From Microvirga rosea (lineage in GTDB: Bacteria; Pseudomonadota; Alphaproteobacteria; Rhizobiales; Beijerinckiaceae), in assembly GCF_020595095.1 (NCBI RefSeq), contig NZ_JAJDOP010000008.1, forward strand, positions 84,569 through 148,568: DNA of 64,000 nt. Reading direction: 5' to 3'. Made by a program: the position numbers and the translations under genes. Below, piece after piece: positions 16,813-25,874 of the stretch. Each line of letters begins with the position of its first letter. Position 1 is the stretch's first letter. The notes under the pieces are model-generated. The model was given only the letters and a program-made list of their open reading frames with translations, searched no databases and had not been told where the DNA came from.

Positions 16813-17186
16813 GTGGTGAGGCCGCGCCTGACTCGAAACTTCATCTCGGTCCGGCACCATGCCACTTAATGTCCACTTCGTGAAGAGCGCAATTTTTTGA
16901 CCGGCTCTCTTGCGATTTGCAAACTTAACATGACAGTATTACACGACGGAAGCGCGCGTTGAAGATAGGACAATGGTTCTATGGGGCTGGGAACAGGGGA
17001 TCTTGCAGGCCTCATCTGACGGCGATACCAATATAAGATCACTTGCCCGCTCTGGCTCCGAGTGGAACAGTCTGATGAACTTCGGGAGAGCCTTTGAGAA
17101 TGCGGAAAAACCCGCACAAGGCAAGTCGAGGGATAATGGAACGGGTCATGGCAGGCGCCCTAAGGCCTGACGGAGGAAGAACGACA
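16813..17186. promoter_or_regulatory. Divergent intergenic region between the GlcNAc kinase operon and the sugar ABC operon
   Basis: This 374-bp gap has no convincing gene. It must hold the promoters for both operons. The only recognisable element is the 15-bp motif at 17028-17042 shared with the anmK promoter. The 3' end carries GGAGG 10 nt before the ATG at 17187. I saw no convincing -35/-10 pair. Confidence 0.6.
17028..17042 (-). promoter_or_regulatory. 15-bp element shared with the anmK/ABC promoter (copy 2)
   Basis: Read on the minus strand it is GTGATCTTATATTGG, matching 12 of 15 bases of the element at 8025-8039. The flanking bases extend to AGTGATCT, which also resembles the start of a DasR-type site. 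Candidate operator of the cluster GntR protein. Confidence 0.4.
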
Positions 17187-18476
17187 ATGAGCTTTCTTGA
17201 ATCCAAAGATTTCATGAAACGAGCCGGACGCTTTCTGGCCACAGCTTCGGTGGCGGCCTCGGCACTCGCTTTCGCCCATGGAGCCTCAGCTCAAACGTTG
17301 ACGGTCGAAAGCTGGCGCAACGACGATGCCGATGTTTGGAATAACCAGATCATCCCGGCCTTCAACAAGAAATATCCGAATATCAAGGTACAGTTCAAAG
17401 CCGATCCGCCGACCGAGTATAACGCGGCTCTCAACGCCCGCCTGGCGGGCGGGACGGCCGGGGATCTCATCACGTGCCGGCCCTTCGATGCTTCCCTCGA
17501 TCTCTTCAAGAAGGGGCATCTCGTTTCTGTAAACGACGTTAAGGGAATGGATAACTTTTCGGACGTGGCGAAAAGTGCCTGGTCCACCGACGACGGAAAG
17601 ACCACGTTCTGCATGCCGATGGCTTCGGTCATCCATGGCTTCATCTACAACAAGGCCATCTTCGACGAACTCAAGCTGACACCGCCGAAAACCGTCGCCG
17701 AGTTCCATGCCGTGCTCGACAAGATCAAGGCGAATGGCAAATATACGCCGATCGCCATGGGCACCGCCGATCAGTGGGAAGCCGCAACGATGGGTTTCCA
17801 GAACATCGGCGTGAATTACTGGAAAGGCGAGGAAGGCCGCAAGGCGCTGATCGAGGGAAAGCAGAAGTTCACTGACGCTCCCTATGTTCAGACGTTTACC
17901 GAGCTTGCCAGCTGGGCGCCTTATATGGGCGACGGATTCAAGTCGCAGAAATATCCCGATACGCAAAATCTCTTCACGCTTGGGCGAGCGGCCATTTACC
18001 CGGCCGGGTCATGGGATATCCCGATTTTCCGCAAGCAGGCGGATTTCGAATTTGACGCCTTCGCTCCTCCCGCTCCGAATGCTTCGGGCAAGTGCTATAT
18101 CAGCGATCACACCGATATCGCGCTGGGCATCAATACCAAGTCGAAGAATGTCGAGGCTGCAAAGACCTTCCTGAGCTGGATCGCTTCTTCCGAGTTCGCG
18201 GATATCTATGCGAATGCTCTGCCGGGCTTCTTCCCGCTTACAAAGGAAAAGGTCACGGTGAAGGATCCGGTTGCGGCCAAGTTCGTGGGATGGCGTGATA
18301 CCTGTGAGAGCTCCATCCGGAACTCCTATCAGATCCTGTCCCGTGGAACGCCGAATCTCGAGAACGAGCTTTGGAATGTGAGTGCTCAGGTCCTCAATGG
18401 CACCATGAAGCCCGAGGAGGCCGCGAAGAAGGCCGAGGACGGGTTGGCCAGCTGGTACGAGCCTCACAAGAAGTAA
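17187..18476 (+). CDS. Sugar ABC transporter substrate-binding protein (SBP_bac_1)
   Basis: 429-aa periplasmic binding protein. The signal peptide (about residues 1-36) ends GASAQ. The mature part begins TLTVESWRNDDADVWN and contains the family pattern FNKKYPNIKVQF. I chose ATG 17187, which has GGAGG 10 nt upstream; the longer frame from 17094 would put 31 charged residues before the signal peptide. It heads a four-gene importer. Its position opposite the GlcNAc kinase operon suggests N-acetylglucosamine, chitobiose or a related wall sugar as ligand; other sugars are possible. Confidence 0.92.
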   Translation: MSFLESKDFMKRAGRFLATASVAASALAFAHGASAQTLTVESWRNDDADVWNNQIIPAFNKKYPNIKVQFKADPPTEYNAALNARLAGGTAGDLITCRPFDASLDLFKKGHLVSVNDVKGMDNFSDVAKSAWSTDDGKTTFCMPMASVIHGFIYNKAIFDELKLTPPKTVAEFHAVLDKIKANGKYTPIAMGTADQWEAATMGFQNIGVNYWKGEEGRKALIEGKQKFTDAPYVQTFTELASWAPYMGDGFKSQKYPDTQNLFTLGRAAIYPAGSWDIPIFRKQADFEFDAFAPPAPNASGKCYISDHTDIALGINTKSKNVEAAKTFLSWIASSEFADIYANALPGFFPLTKEKVTVKDPVAAKFVGWRDTCESSIRNSYQILSRGTPNLENELWNVSAQVLNGTMKPEEAAKKAEDGLASWYEPHKK

Positions 18477-18488
18477 TCGCTCCATTTC

Positions 18489-18518
18489 GTGCGGCAGTCT
18501 CTTTAGGGGCTGCCGCAC
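18489..18518 (+). terminator. Intercistronic 9-bp hairpin after the sugar-binding protein gene
   Basis: GTGCGGCAG at 18489-18497 pairs with CTGCCGCAC at 18510-18518 across a 12-nt loop, without a U-run. It sits between the binding-protein gene and its permease, like the structures at 9610 and 48061. Confidence 0.6.
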
Positions 18519-18539
18519 CCTTGTTCGGGTGCGATCTCG

Positions 18540-19502
18540 ATGTCGACAACCTCCTTCGAAACCACCGCTCCTCTCGTGGCAGCGCCCGCACGTTCGCGGC
18601 TCCCGCTTCATATTGTCGTCTTTCTGGCGCCTGCGCTCCTGATCTACTCGATTTTTTCGATCTACCCGTTGGTCGATACGATCCGCCTCAGCTTTTATGC
18701 CGGAGACCAGACGGGCGCGCAGCATTTTGCCGGACTGGATAACTTTCGGATGCTGCTGTCCGATCCGACTTGGTCCGGACAGTTCTGGAACGCACTCCGC
18801 AACAACCTGTTCTTCTTTGGGGTTCATATGGTTGTGCAGAACGGGATAGGCTTGGGCCTGGCCATGTTGCTCAGCCTGCCGCGGCTTACGGGCGGAAGCG
18901 TCTATCGGACCCTGATCTTTCTGCCGACGATGCTGTCCGTGGTGATTATCGGTTTTGTCTGGCAGCTCATGCTCAACCCCCTTTGGGGCATCGCGCCAAG
19001 CCTCCTGAAGGCAGTCGGACTCGGCAGCTTCTTCGGGCCATGGCTCGGGCAGGAATCGACCGCGCTGATAACGATTTCCTTGATCTCGGTTTGGCAGTTC
19101 GTCGGAATTCCGATGATGTTGATCTATGCCGCCCTCATCAATATTCCGGACGATCTCCTGGATGCCGCGACCGTTGATGGAGCCGGTCCTTTCAGCGTGT
19201 TCTGGTTCGTCCGTCTGCCGCTCATCCTGCCGACCCTGGGGGTTGTGTCGATCCTGACCTTTGTGGCCAATTTCAATGCATTCGATCTGATCTATGCGGT
19301 GAAAGGCGCTCTCGCCGGTCCAAACTTCTCGACGGATATTCTAGGAACGTTCTTTTACCGGACTTTCTTCGGCTATCAGCTCCAGGTGGGGAGTCCCACG
19401 ATGGGGGCGACCGTCGCCACGGCGATGCTGATCGTCATTCTGATCGGCGTGCTGATCTATCTGTTCGGCATCCAGCGGCGGCTGCAAAGACATACATTTT
19501 GA
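18540..19502 (+). CDS. Sugar ABC transporter permease, MalF/UgpA type
   Basis: 320-aa inner-membrane protein with six hydrophobic segments. The first lies at about residues 24-45 (IVVFLAPALLIYSIFSIYPL), followed by the family-typical DTIRLSFYAGD. The cytoplasmic EAA loop appears as NIPDDLLDAATVDGAGPFSVFWF. The ribosome-binding site before ATG 18540 is weak, which may suit a low level relative to the binding protein. The next gene starts 7 bp later. Confidence 0.92.
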   Translation: MSTTSFETTAPLVAAPARSRLPLHIVVFLAPALLIYSIFSIYPLVDTIRLSFYAGDQTGAQHFAGLDNFRMLLSDPTWSGQFWNALRNNLFFFGVHMVVQNGIGLGLAMLLSLPRLTGGSVYRTLIFLPTMLSVVIIGFVWQLMLNPLWGIAPSLLKAVGLGSFFGPWLGQESTALITISLISVWQFVGIPMMLIYAALINIPDDLLDAATVDGAGPFSVFWFVRLPLILPTLGVVSILTFVANFNAFDLIYAVKGALAGPNFSTDILGTFFYRTFFGYQLQVGSPTMGATVATAMLIVILIGVLIYLFGIQRRLQRHTF

Positions 19503-19509
19503 GGGCGTC

Positions 19510-20343
19510 ATGAATCGGTATATCAGGCCGGGACGGCTGGCCGTCCATATAGCTCTCATTCTCTATACCATCATCGCCATTGGGCCGATCCTGCTCATCG
19601 TTCTCAATGCCTTTAAAACCCGTCGGGCGATTTTCGCCGATCCTCTTGGTTTTCCGGATGCGCGGACTTTCACGACCATCGGGTTCGATCAGGTCTTTGC
19701 GAAATCCGACTTCGGGCTCTACTTCATCAACAGCCTGACCATAACGGTCGTGTCCCTGGGGTTGATCGTCCTCATCGGGGCCATGGCAGCATGGGCGCTG
19801 ACGGAATACCGCTTCCGCGGCAACACCCTCATTTCTCTCTACTTGGCGATCGGGATCATGGTCCCGATCAGATTGGGTAGCGTCAGCATTTTGCGCATGA
19901 TGGTGGAGTTGAACCTCGTCAATACGCTGACAGCTCTCATCCTGGTCTATGTCGCCCAGGGATTGCCTCTTGCGGTTCTGATCCTCAGCGAGTTCATTCA
20001 GCAAATTCCAAAGGATCTGCGTGACGCAGCGCGATGCGACGGCGTGAGCGAGTACCGGATTTTCGGCAGCATCATCCTGCCTCTCATCCGTCCTGCGATT
20101 GCGACTGTCGCCGTCTTCACCATGGTTCCCATCTGGAATGACCTTTGGTTCCCTCTCATTCTTTCGCCTGGAGACGGCAAGCAGACGGTCACGTTGGGAG
20201 TTCAGCAGTTCATCGGTCAATATGTAACGGACTGGAATGCAGTCCTCGCGTCCCTGACCCTGGCAATCGCTCCCATCCTCGTCCTCTATCTTTTGTTCTC
20301 GCGCTATCTCGTCCGCGGCCTGACGGCCGGGGCTGTCAAGTAG
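19510..20343 (+). CDS. Sugar ABC transporter permease, MalG/UgpE type
   Basis: 277-aa partner permease. The first membrane segment is near residues 14-35 (IALILYTIIAIGPILLIVLN), followed by the MalG-type NAFKTRRAIFADPLGFP. The EAA loop reads IPKDLRDAARCDGVSEYRIF. GAGGG lies just before the ATG. It forms the channel with the 18540-19502 product and precedes its ATPase by 28 bp. Confidence 0.92.
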   Translation: MNRYIRPGRLAVHIALILYTIIAIGPILLIVLNAFKTRRAIFADPLGFPDARTFTTIGFDQVFAKSDFGLYFINSLTITVVSLGLIVLIGAMAAWALTEYRFRGNTLISLYLAIGIMVPIRLGSVSILRMMVELNLVNTLTALILVYVAQGLPLAVLILSEFIQQIPKDLRDAARCDGVSEYRIFGSIILPLIRPAIATVAVFTMVPIWNDLWFPLILSPGDGKQTVTLGVQQFIGQYVTDWNAVLASLTLAIAPILVLYLLFSRYLVRGLTAGAVK

Positions 20344-20371
20344 CAGAGACCTCCTCTTCAGGTGGCAACCC

Positions 20372-21466
20372 ATGGCTGACGTTTCAATCCACGGACTTGC
20401 GAAGTCGTTCGGTCCTGTGGACATCCTTCGCGACATCAATCTCACTGTCGAGGACGGAGAATTCGTCGTCTTCGTCGGCCCTTCAGGGTGCGGAAAGTCC
20501 ACCTTGCTGCGTATCATCGCCGGCCTCGAATCCGTGAGCGCCGGCGAGATCCGCATCGGCGGCAGGCGCGTCAACGAGCTGCCGCCGGCAGACCGCAAGA
20601 TCGCGATGGTCTTCCAATCCTATGCTCTGTATCCGCATATGTCGGTCTACAAGAACATGGCGTTCGGCTTGAAATTCGCGAAGACGGACAAGGCTGAAGC
20701 TGACAGGCGCGTCAGGCAGGCCGCCGAGATCCTGAAGCTGTCCGCCCTTCTCGATCGCAAGCCGAGAGAACTCTCCGGAGGGCAGCGCCAGCGTGTCGCG
20801 ATCGGTCGCGCCATCGTAAGAAAGCCGAGCGTCTTCCTTTTCGACGAACCGCTTTCCAATCTTGATGCCGCTTTGCGGGTGAATACCCGAATCGAGATCG
20901 CCAAGCTTCATCAAGAGCTCGGTGCGACCATGATCTATGTGACGCACGATCAGGTCGAGGCCATGACGCTGGCCTCGAAGATCGTGGTGCTCAATCATGG
21001 GAGAATCGAGCAGGTCGGCGCTCCTCTCGACCTCTATCGCCGCCCCTGCAATGTCTTCGTCGCCGGCTTTATCGGTTCGCCAAGGATGAACTTCATCAAG
21101 GGAGAAGTTCGAGGCATTTCGAACCAGAGCGTGACCATCGGCTTCGCCGGCGCCGAGATGAAAGTCGATCTTTCCGGAAAGGACTTAGCCGTAGGGGACA
21201 TGGTCACGGTCGGAATTCGACCCGAGCACATGGCAGAGCAGGGGGCGGACGCCATTGCCCTCGAGGGTCGCGTCGACGCAGTCGAGCGTTTGGGGGAGGC
21301 AAGCTACGTGTACATGAAGCTTGCAAGCCAGGACGATGTCGTTGTCCGGGCTCCAGGAGAAGCCCATATCGCGGCCGGCGATCTGTTCAAGGCTTATTTT
21401 TCCCCACGATCCACCCATGTCTTCGATGCGGAAGGCCGGTCGCTCCGGATGGACGTGAAGCCTTAG
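20372..21466 (+). CDS. Sugar ABC transporter ATP-binding protein, UgpC/MalK type
   Basis: 364-aa ATPase that powers the importer. Walker A GPSGCGKST is at 36-44, the Q-loop FQSYALYPHM at 81-90, the ABC signature LSGGQRQ at 134-140 and Walker B FLFDE at 155-159; the H-loop is in VTHDQVEAM. The C-terminal 120 residues form the OB-fold regulatory domain found in MalK and UgpC, with GIRPEHM near its start. Members of this subfamily can serve several importers, so this gene might also support other sugar systems. It would not normally pair with Dpp-type permeases. Confidence 0.95.
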   Translation: MADVSIHGLAKSFGPVDILRDINLTVEDGEFVVFVGPSGCGKSTLLRIIAGLESVSAGEIRIGGRRVNELPPADRKIAMVFQSYALYPHMSVYKNMAFGLKFAKTDKAEADRRVRQAAEILKLSALLDRKPRELSGGQRQRVAIGRAIVRKPSVFLFDEPLSNLDAALRVNTRIEIAKLHQELGATMIYVTHDQVEAMTLASKIVVLNHGRIEQVGAPLDLYRRPCNVFVAGFIGSPRMNFIKGEVRGISNQSVTIGFAGAEMKVDLSGKDLAVGDMVTVGIRPEHMAEQGADAIALEGRVDAVERLGEASYVYMKLASQDDVVVRAPGEAHIAAGDLFKAYFSPRSTHVFDAEGRSLRMDVKP

Positions 21467-21491
21467 ACCCCATCGTCTGGGGACGAATCAG

Positions 21492-21785
21492 TCAGGCGCT
21501 GCGAACCCAATTAATGACCGGCTTTTCCCGCCACATGCAACGCTCGAGGCGAAGGCCGACCAGATGTTGCATGCGTGCCAAAGACTGCTCGTCTTCAGCT
21601 TCGACGATCAGGGTCAAGTAGCGCCTTGAGGCCTCCATCGTGCAATGCCCGAAACTGAATTCCGCCCGCCCCTTCGTGTCTGAGTAGGTGGCAGGGACGT
21701 TTTCGGAGAACTGCTTGCAGAGCTGGACAAGGTAGCGGTCCGGCACTTCTGTTCCGATACTGGCCTCTGACCTGAAGGCTGGCAT
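21492..21785 (-). CDS. DUF2218-family protein
   Basis: A 97-aa protein starting MPAFRSEASIGTEVPDRYL. The pattern of an N-terminal RYL-x-Q-L-C segment, a central G-x-A-x-F-x-F-G strand and a C-terminal REKPVINW fits DUF2218, a small alpha/beta domain of unknown role. Some members lie next to metal or siderophore genes. ATG 21785 has GGGGAA upstream; a GTG three bases earlier is possible. It converges on the sugar ATPase gene with a 25-bp gap, and no partner gene is evident. Confidence 0.75.
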   Translation of the reverse strand: MPAFRSEASIGTEVPDRYLVQLCKQFSENVPATYSDTKGRAEFSFGHCTMEASRRYLTLIVEAEDEQSLARMQHLVGLRLERCMWREKPVINWVRSA

Positions 21786-21951
21786 CACGTTAGTTCCCCA
21801 GAAAAATTCCCATTTCGGGCGTTCAGTAAGTTAACCATGGCTGGAAGGTATAAAATGCCCTAGGTCAGGAATGAATTTCAATCAAGATTTTTGCTAAGGT
21901 GCTCATAAATAACTGAATTTAATCGTTATATCGTAAAAATAATCCGGTTCC

Positions 21952-24255
21952 TCATGAGAGAGGTGGGGGCTCCCAGGATTTCAGGAACGAAGGAACGTCT
22001 TTCCCCGACATGGGAGCCGCATAGAAATTCCCTTGTGCCTGCTGACAACCTTTTTCCTTGAGAAACCGAGCCTGTTCGACAGTTTCGACTCCTTCGGCAA
22101 TAACATCCATCCCGAGGCTCATCCCGAGCTCGATGACGGCCAGAACGATGGCGGCGTTTTCCGCATCGGTTTCCAGATCCCTCACGAAGCTCTGATCGAT
22201 CTTGATGTCGTCGACCGGAAACTGCTTGAGGTGAATGAGCGAGGCATAGCCCGTCCCGAAATCATCGAGCGCAATGCGAATGCCGTTATCGTGAAACTGC
22301 TTGAGCGCCTTGGCTACATGCGTGGCACTGCGCCCAAGAAAGACAGTTTCGGTAATCTCCACTTCCAGGCGATGGTTGGGAACATCGGCCGATTGTAAGA
22401 CCTCAAGAAAACGCTTGGCGAGGCCGATCCAGTTGAATTGAGCCGAAGACAGGTTAACGGCAACTCTTCCACAATCGCAGCCCTGGTTGATCCAGCGGCG
22501 GATATCGGATGCGACCTGTCGGATGATGCTTTCGCCCACCGCGATGGACAATTCCGGATCTTCAAACGCGCTTGAGAAGGCGGCCGGCGTGAGAAGGCCA
22601 TATTGTGGGTGCCGCCATCTGGCGAGGGCTTCGAAGCCCACAACGCGCCCATTCGAGAGATCCACCTTCGGCTGATAAAAGGGCACGATCTGGCCCCATT
22701 GCAACGCCTCCTGTATGCCTCTTGCGACCGTGGCCTTATGTTCCACGTGAAGGCGCATGTCCGGCGTGTAGACAACAGCGCAGTTTCTCCCACGAGCTTT
22801 AGCCGCGTTGAGGGCCAAGTCCGCGTCTTTCATGAGCTCGGAAGGCTTGCTGCCATGGGCCGGAAAACTCGCGACCCCGATGCTGACATGACATGTGAGC
22901 AGTTCGGCGCCATACGGAATGGGTTGCCGAAGTTCAGTGAGGATTCGTTCGGAAAGTTCGCGAGCCCGTACAAGAGGCGCCGGATCCGCGATAACGATGA
23001 TGAATTCATCGCCTCCCAGGCGCGCGATGGTGTCGTCGTCTCTTATCAGGCGGCGGAGCCGATCTGCCGCCCCCTTCAGGAGAACGTCTCCCGCGTCATG
23101 GCCGAGGCTGTCGTTGATCGCCTTGAACTTATCGAGATCGATGAGCAGCAGGCTAACCCCGGTCCCCTGCCGCTCTGCCTCGGCGAGAGCTTGCTCGAGA
23201 CGCCCCTGGAAAAACGCGCGGTTGGGAAGATCCGTGAGCGCATCATGGCTCACGACTCGCCAGGACCTTTCCTCGGCCGCCTTGCGCTCTGTGATGTCAA
23301 TGGCGGCCGACATGATATGCGGGGCGCCATTGATATCAATAAGCCTTCCTGCAAGAAGGACAGTCCGGATGGACCCGTCGGCAAGACGGATCAAAGTCTC
23401 GAAATCAGTGACCTGTCCGTCTTTCTGAATCGCTTCTACGAAAGCCTTTCGGTCAGCCGGATTGATGTAGACCTCATCGACGGACTGGATGCCGAGCGAT
23501 TTCCAGTGAGCGCCGAAATAGCGGGTTCCTGCTTCATTCGAATCGACGATTTCTCCGTTCGTTCGAACGACCACCAGAGGAATCGGGACCGTCTTGAACA
23601 TGGTCTCGAACATGGCTCGGCTTTGCGTCAACTCCTGGTTCGCCCGACGTTCCGCCTGTGTGGCAGCCCATTCCGTTCGCTGGAGACGATTGGAGCGGGT
23701 GAGGACAAGGGCGAGAGCGACGTTCAGTGTGACGACGGCCAGGATGAGGCCGATGACGGGCGTCTCGGGGCCCCCTGGCGACAGATACCCGATCAGCATC
23801 ATCACGCTGCAGGCAACGCCTGACGTCATCGACCAGCGAAAGGCGGTCGGCACGACCAGATAATAAATCGAAGGCAGCATCAGAACGACGAAAAGAGCAA
23901 GGTCGCTGTGTGAACTCACCAGAACGCCCACCGCGGCGGCGGTGACCCATTCCCAGGCGATCATTACTTTCTGAGCGCCCTGGAAGCTCGTCGTTTTGCG
24001 CAGGAACCAAAGGCACAGCAGAGCGATCAGCACGACCACAGTACGGGCAGGAATCGCGACATAAAAGTGAGAGGTGCCGTGGAAGCGCCAGTCACTGATG
24101 AAGAAGAGCGTGTTGAGAACAGCCGAAAGCAAGAACAGCAGGCGTGTGTGCCTGAGAGTGTCGGGAAGCCGTTCGGCTTGAAAGACGGACTCGCGTTCGG
24201 GAGCAGAAAACTCGCCGCCAAAAAGGGTCAGGGCTTGGGTGGACGTTCCTGGCAT
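21952..24255 (-). CDS. Membrane GGDEF-EAL protein (cyclic-di-GMP turnover) with PAS sensor
   Basis: 767 aa. Five to six hydrophobic segments fill about residues 32-205, followed by a PAS domain (about 220-335, ending DITERKAAEE), then GGDEF and EAL domains. The cyclase motif is intact (RLGGDEFIIV), preceded by DLDKFKAINDSLGH. The phosphodiesterase motifs EALARWRHP, DDFGTGYASL and IDQSFV are also present. Both activities may therefore exist, with one dominant in vivo. It is monocistronic. A decayed GGDEF gene lies just upstream on the same strand. A likely target is the motile-to-sessile switch, given the flagellar genes further along. Confidence 0.94.
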   Translation of the reverse strand: MPGTSTQALTLFGGEFSAPERESVFQAERLPDTLRHTRLLFLLSAVLNTLFFISDWRFHGTSHFYVAIPARTVVVLIALLCLWFLRKTTSFQGAQKVMIAWEWVTAAAVGVLVSSHSDLALFVVLMLPSIYYLVVPTAFRWSMTSGVACSVMMLIGYLSPGGPETPVIGLILAVVTLNVALALVLTRSNRLQRTEWAATQAERRANQELTQSRAMFETMFKTVPIPLVVVRTNGEIVDSNEAGTRYFGAHWKSLGIQSVDEVYINPADRKAFVEAIQKDGQVTDFETLIRLADGSIRTVLLAGRLIDINGAPHIMSAAIDITERKAAEERSWRVVSHDALTDLPNRAFFQGRLEQALAEAERQGTGVSLLLIDLDKFKAINDSLGHDAGDVLLKGAADRLRRLIRDDDTIARLGGDEFIIVIADPAPLVRARELSERILTELRQPIPYGAELLTCHVSIGVASFPAHGSKPSELMKDADLALNAAKARGRNCAVVYTPDMRLHVEHKATVARGIQEALQWGQIVPFYQPKVDLSNGRVVGFEALARWRHPQYGLLTPAAFSSAFEDPELSIAVGESIIRQVASDIRRWINQGCDCGRVAVNLSSAQFNWIGLAKRFLEVLQSADVPNHRLEVEITETVFLGRSATHVAKALKQFHDNGIRIALDDFGTGYASLIHLKQFPVDDIKIDQSFVRDLETDAENAAIVLAVIELGMSLGMDVIAEGVETVEQARFLKEKGCQQAQGNFYAAPMSGKDVPSFLKSWEPPPLS

Positions 24256-24414
24256 CAGATCACATAGGGAATGGTCATCCAGTTACGTCTGCTTTCTCAT
24301 GTTGCGCAAGGGGAAGCGTGCCAGGAAATTTGTTTAAGCTCAACAAAGATAAAGATTTTCATCCAAAAGAAGTGCGGCAGGCGGCAAGCTACGCAGCCAC
24401 GAAGACAGCGCCAC

Positions 24415-25036
24415 TCACAAGGGTAGATCGGAATGGTCACCAAAACGTGTGCGTCCCTGGCGTTTGGAGCGATAGAGGGCCTGATCTGCCGCTTGAAGTG
24501 CGCTTGATGGATCCGCCGCATCCTGGGGCAGAACCGCAATTCCTATGCTGAGACTAGACCTCAATTCCTGGACGTCGAAGCGGAAGGGCTCTTCTATGAC
24601 CTGTACAATACGCGTGGCGGTCGCTTTTGCGTTGTCTTCTGCCGCGTGGAGAGAATAAAAGCCAGCGCGCCGCCGATGCGCGCCAGAATGTCCCCGGTCC
24701 TGATCTGACCCTGAATTCCGGCCGTAATGTCTTTGATGAAAGGTCTCCGATATCGCGGCCATAGGTGTCGTTCACCTGCTTGAAAAAATCGATGTCGAGA
24801 AGCATCAGCGCCGCAGGAGAATTTTCATTTACGTGAGCGGCGGTCACGGCGAGCAGGCTCTGGAAAGCGCGACGGTTCGCAGGTCCAGTCGGAGGGTCCT
24901 CGCCAGCAAGGCTCTTGATGCGTTCCTCGACACCTTTTCGGCGAGTGATGTCCCTTGTCGTTGCCCGAGGCTGATGTGCTTGAAGAAGAATGAAGCGCCA
25001 TTTGCCGGAGATCTTTTGAAGTAGCTTAATAATCAA
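24415..25036 (-). pseudogene. Broken GGDEF-domain gene
   Basis: Two overlapping frames hold pieces of one diguanylate cyclase. The 5' part (from 25036) reads DITRRKGVEERIKSLAGEDP and then LMLLDIDFFKQVNDTYG. The 3' part (to 24415) reads RSSLSIGIAVLPQDAADPSS and ALYRSKRQGRTRFG. Between them, fragments corresponding to TGDILARIGG are spread over a third frame. The GGDEF signature itself is gone, leaving roughly RIGGALAFIL. At least two frameshifts and a small deletion are needed to explain this, so the product is not functional. Real decay is more likely than sequencing error because the catalytic motif is lost. Confidence 0.8.
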
Positions 25037-25172
25037 CGCTCAAGCTCAGGACACTCAAACAGCCTTCAACCAACGGCAAGCTTTGAATAAAGTTACCGTG
25101 AACGATGCCGCAGAGCTTTCGACGTCAGCTCTTATGCCGGACGCAACAGCCTGCTTTGTTCGATCTGCTGTG

Positions 25173-25874
25173 TCAGACCGGTAGATCGGGCGCTGTGGAG
25201 CTCCGCGAATGGAAGGTGCGCAGCACTTCGGGAGGGGAACCGGCCTGAATGACTCTCCCGTGGTCGATCAGTACCATCTGCTCCGCCACATCCGCCACTT
25301 CCTCAGGGGTATGGATCGACATGATGACCGTGATGCTCTGCCTTTTGCGCAACTCATCAACAAGCTGGATCATGCTGCGCCGCAATTGAGGATCCAAGCT
25401 GCTAAAGGGTTCGTCCAACAAGATGATCGGCCGCTTCGAGACCATAGCTCGCGCCAACGCAACTCTTTGACGCTGTCCGCCAGACATCTCTCCCGGTTTG
25501 CGGTGATCGTACCCCGTCAGTCCAACTGCTTCCAACATTTCCGAGACGAGAGCCCATTCCGCCTTCTCAAGGCGAAGGGAGGGGCGCAATCCCAGCGCAA
25601 CGTTCCGGGCCACGGAAAGATGAGGGAAAAGGTTGTGATCTTGAAAGACAATGGCCACAGGTCTTTGGGAGGGCTGCAAGGGGAGCAGGTCGCTTCCACG
25701 AAACGTCAACGTCCCGCTTTGCGGTGTTTCGAAGCCCGCAATCAGATGCAGAAGCGTCGTTTTGCCTCCACCGGAAGAGCCGATGAGGGCGCACAGCGCT
25801 CCATCCTCGACCTTGAGGGAGTAATCTGCGGAAAAGTCAGGCCAGGTCAGGCGGCATTGATCAATCAGGAGCAT
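25173..25874 (-). CDS. thiQ: Thiamine ABC transporter ATP-binding protein
   Basis: 233-aa ATPase of the thiamine/TPP importer. Walker A GSSGGGKTT lies about residues 33-41, the Q-loop VFQDHNLFPHLSV, the signature MSGGQRQRVALARAM and Walker B IILLDEPFSSLD. I chose ATG 25874 (MLLIDQCRLTWPDF), which overlaps the thiP stop by 14 bp. A frame extending to 26042 runs inside thiP and lacks family similarity. It is the third gene of thiBPQ, under the TPP riboswitch at about 28528-28617. Confidence 0.93.
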   Translation of the reverse strand: MLLIDQCRLTWPDFSADYSLKVEDGALCALIGSSGGGKTTLLHLIAGFETPQSGTLTFRGSDLLPLQPSQRPVAIVFQDHNLFPHLSVARNVALGLRPSLRLEKAEWALVSEMLEAVGLTGYDHRKPGEMSGGQRQRVALARAMVSKRPIILLDEPFSSLDPQLRRSMIQLVDELRKRQSITVIMSIHTPEEVADVAEQMVLIDHGRVIQAGSPPEVLRTFHSRSSTAPDLPV

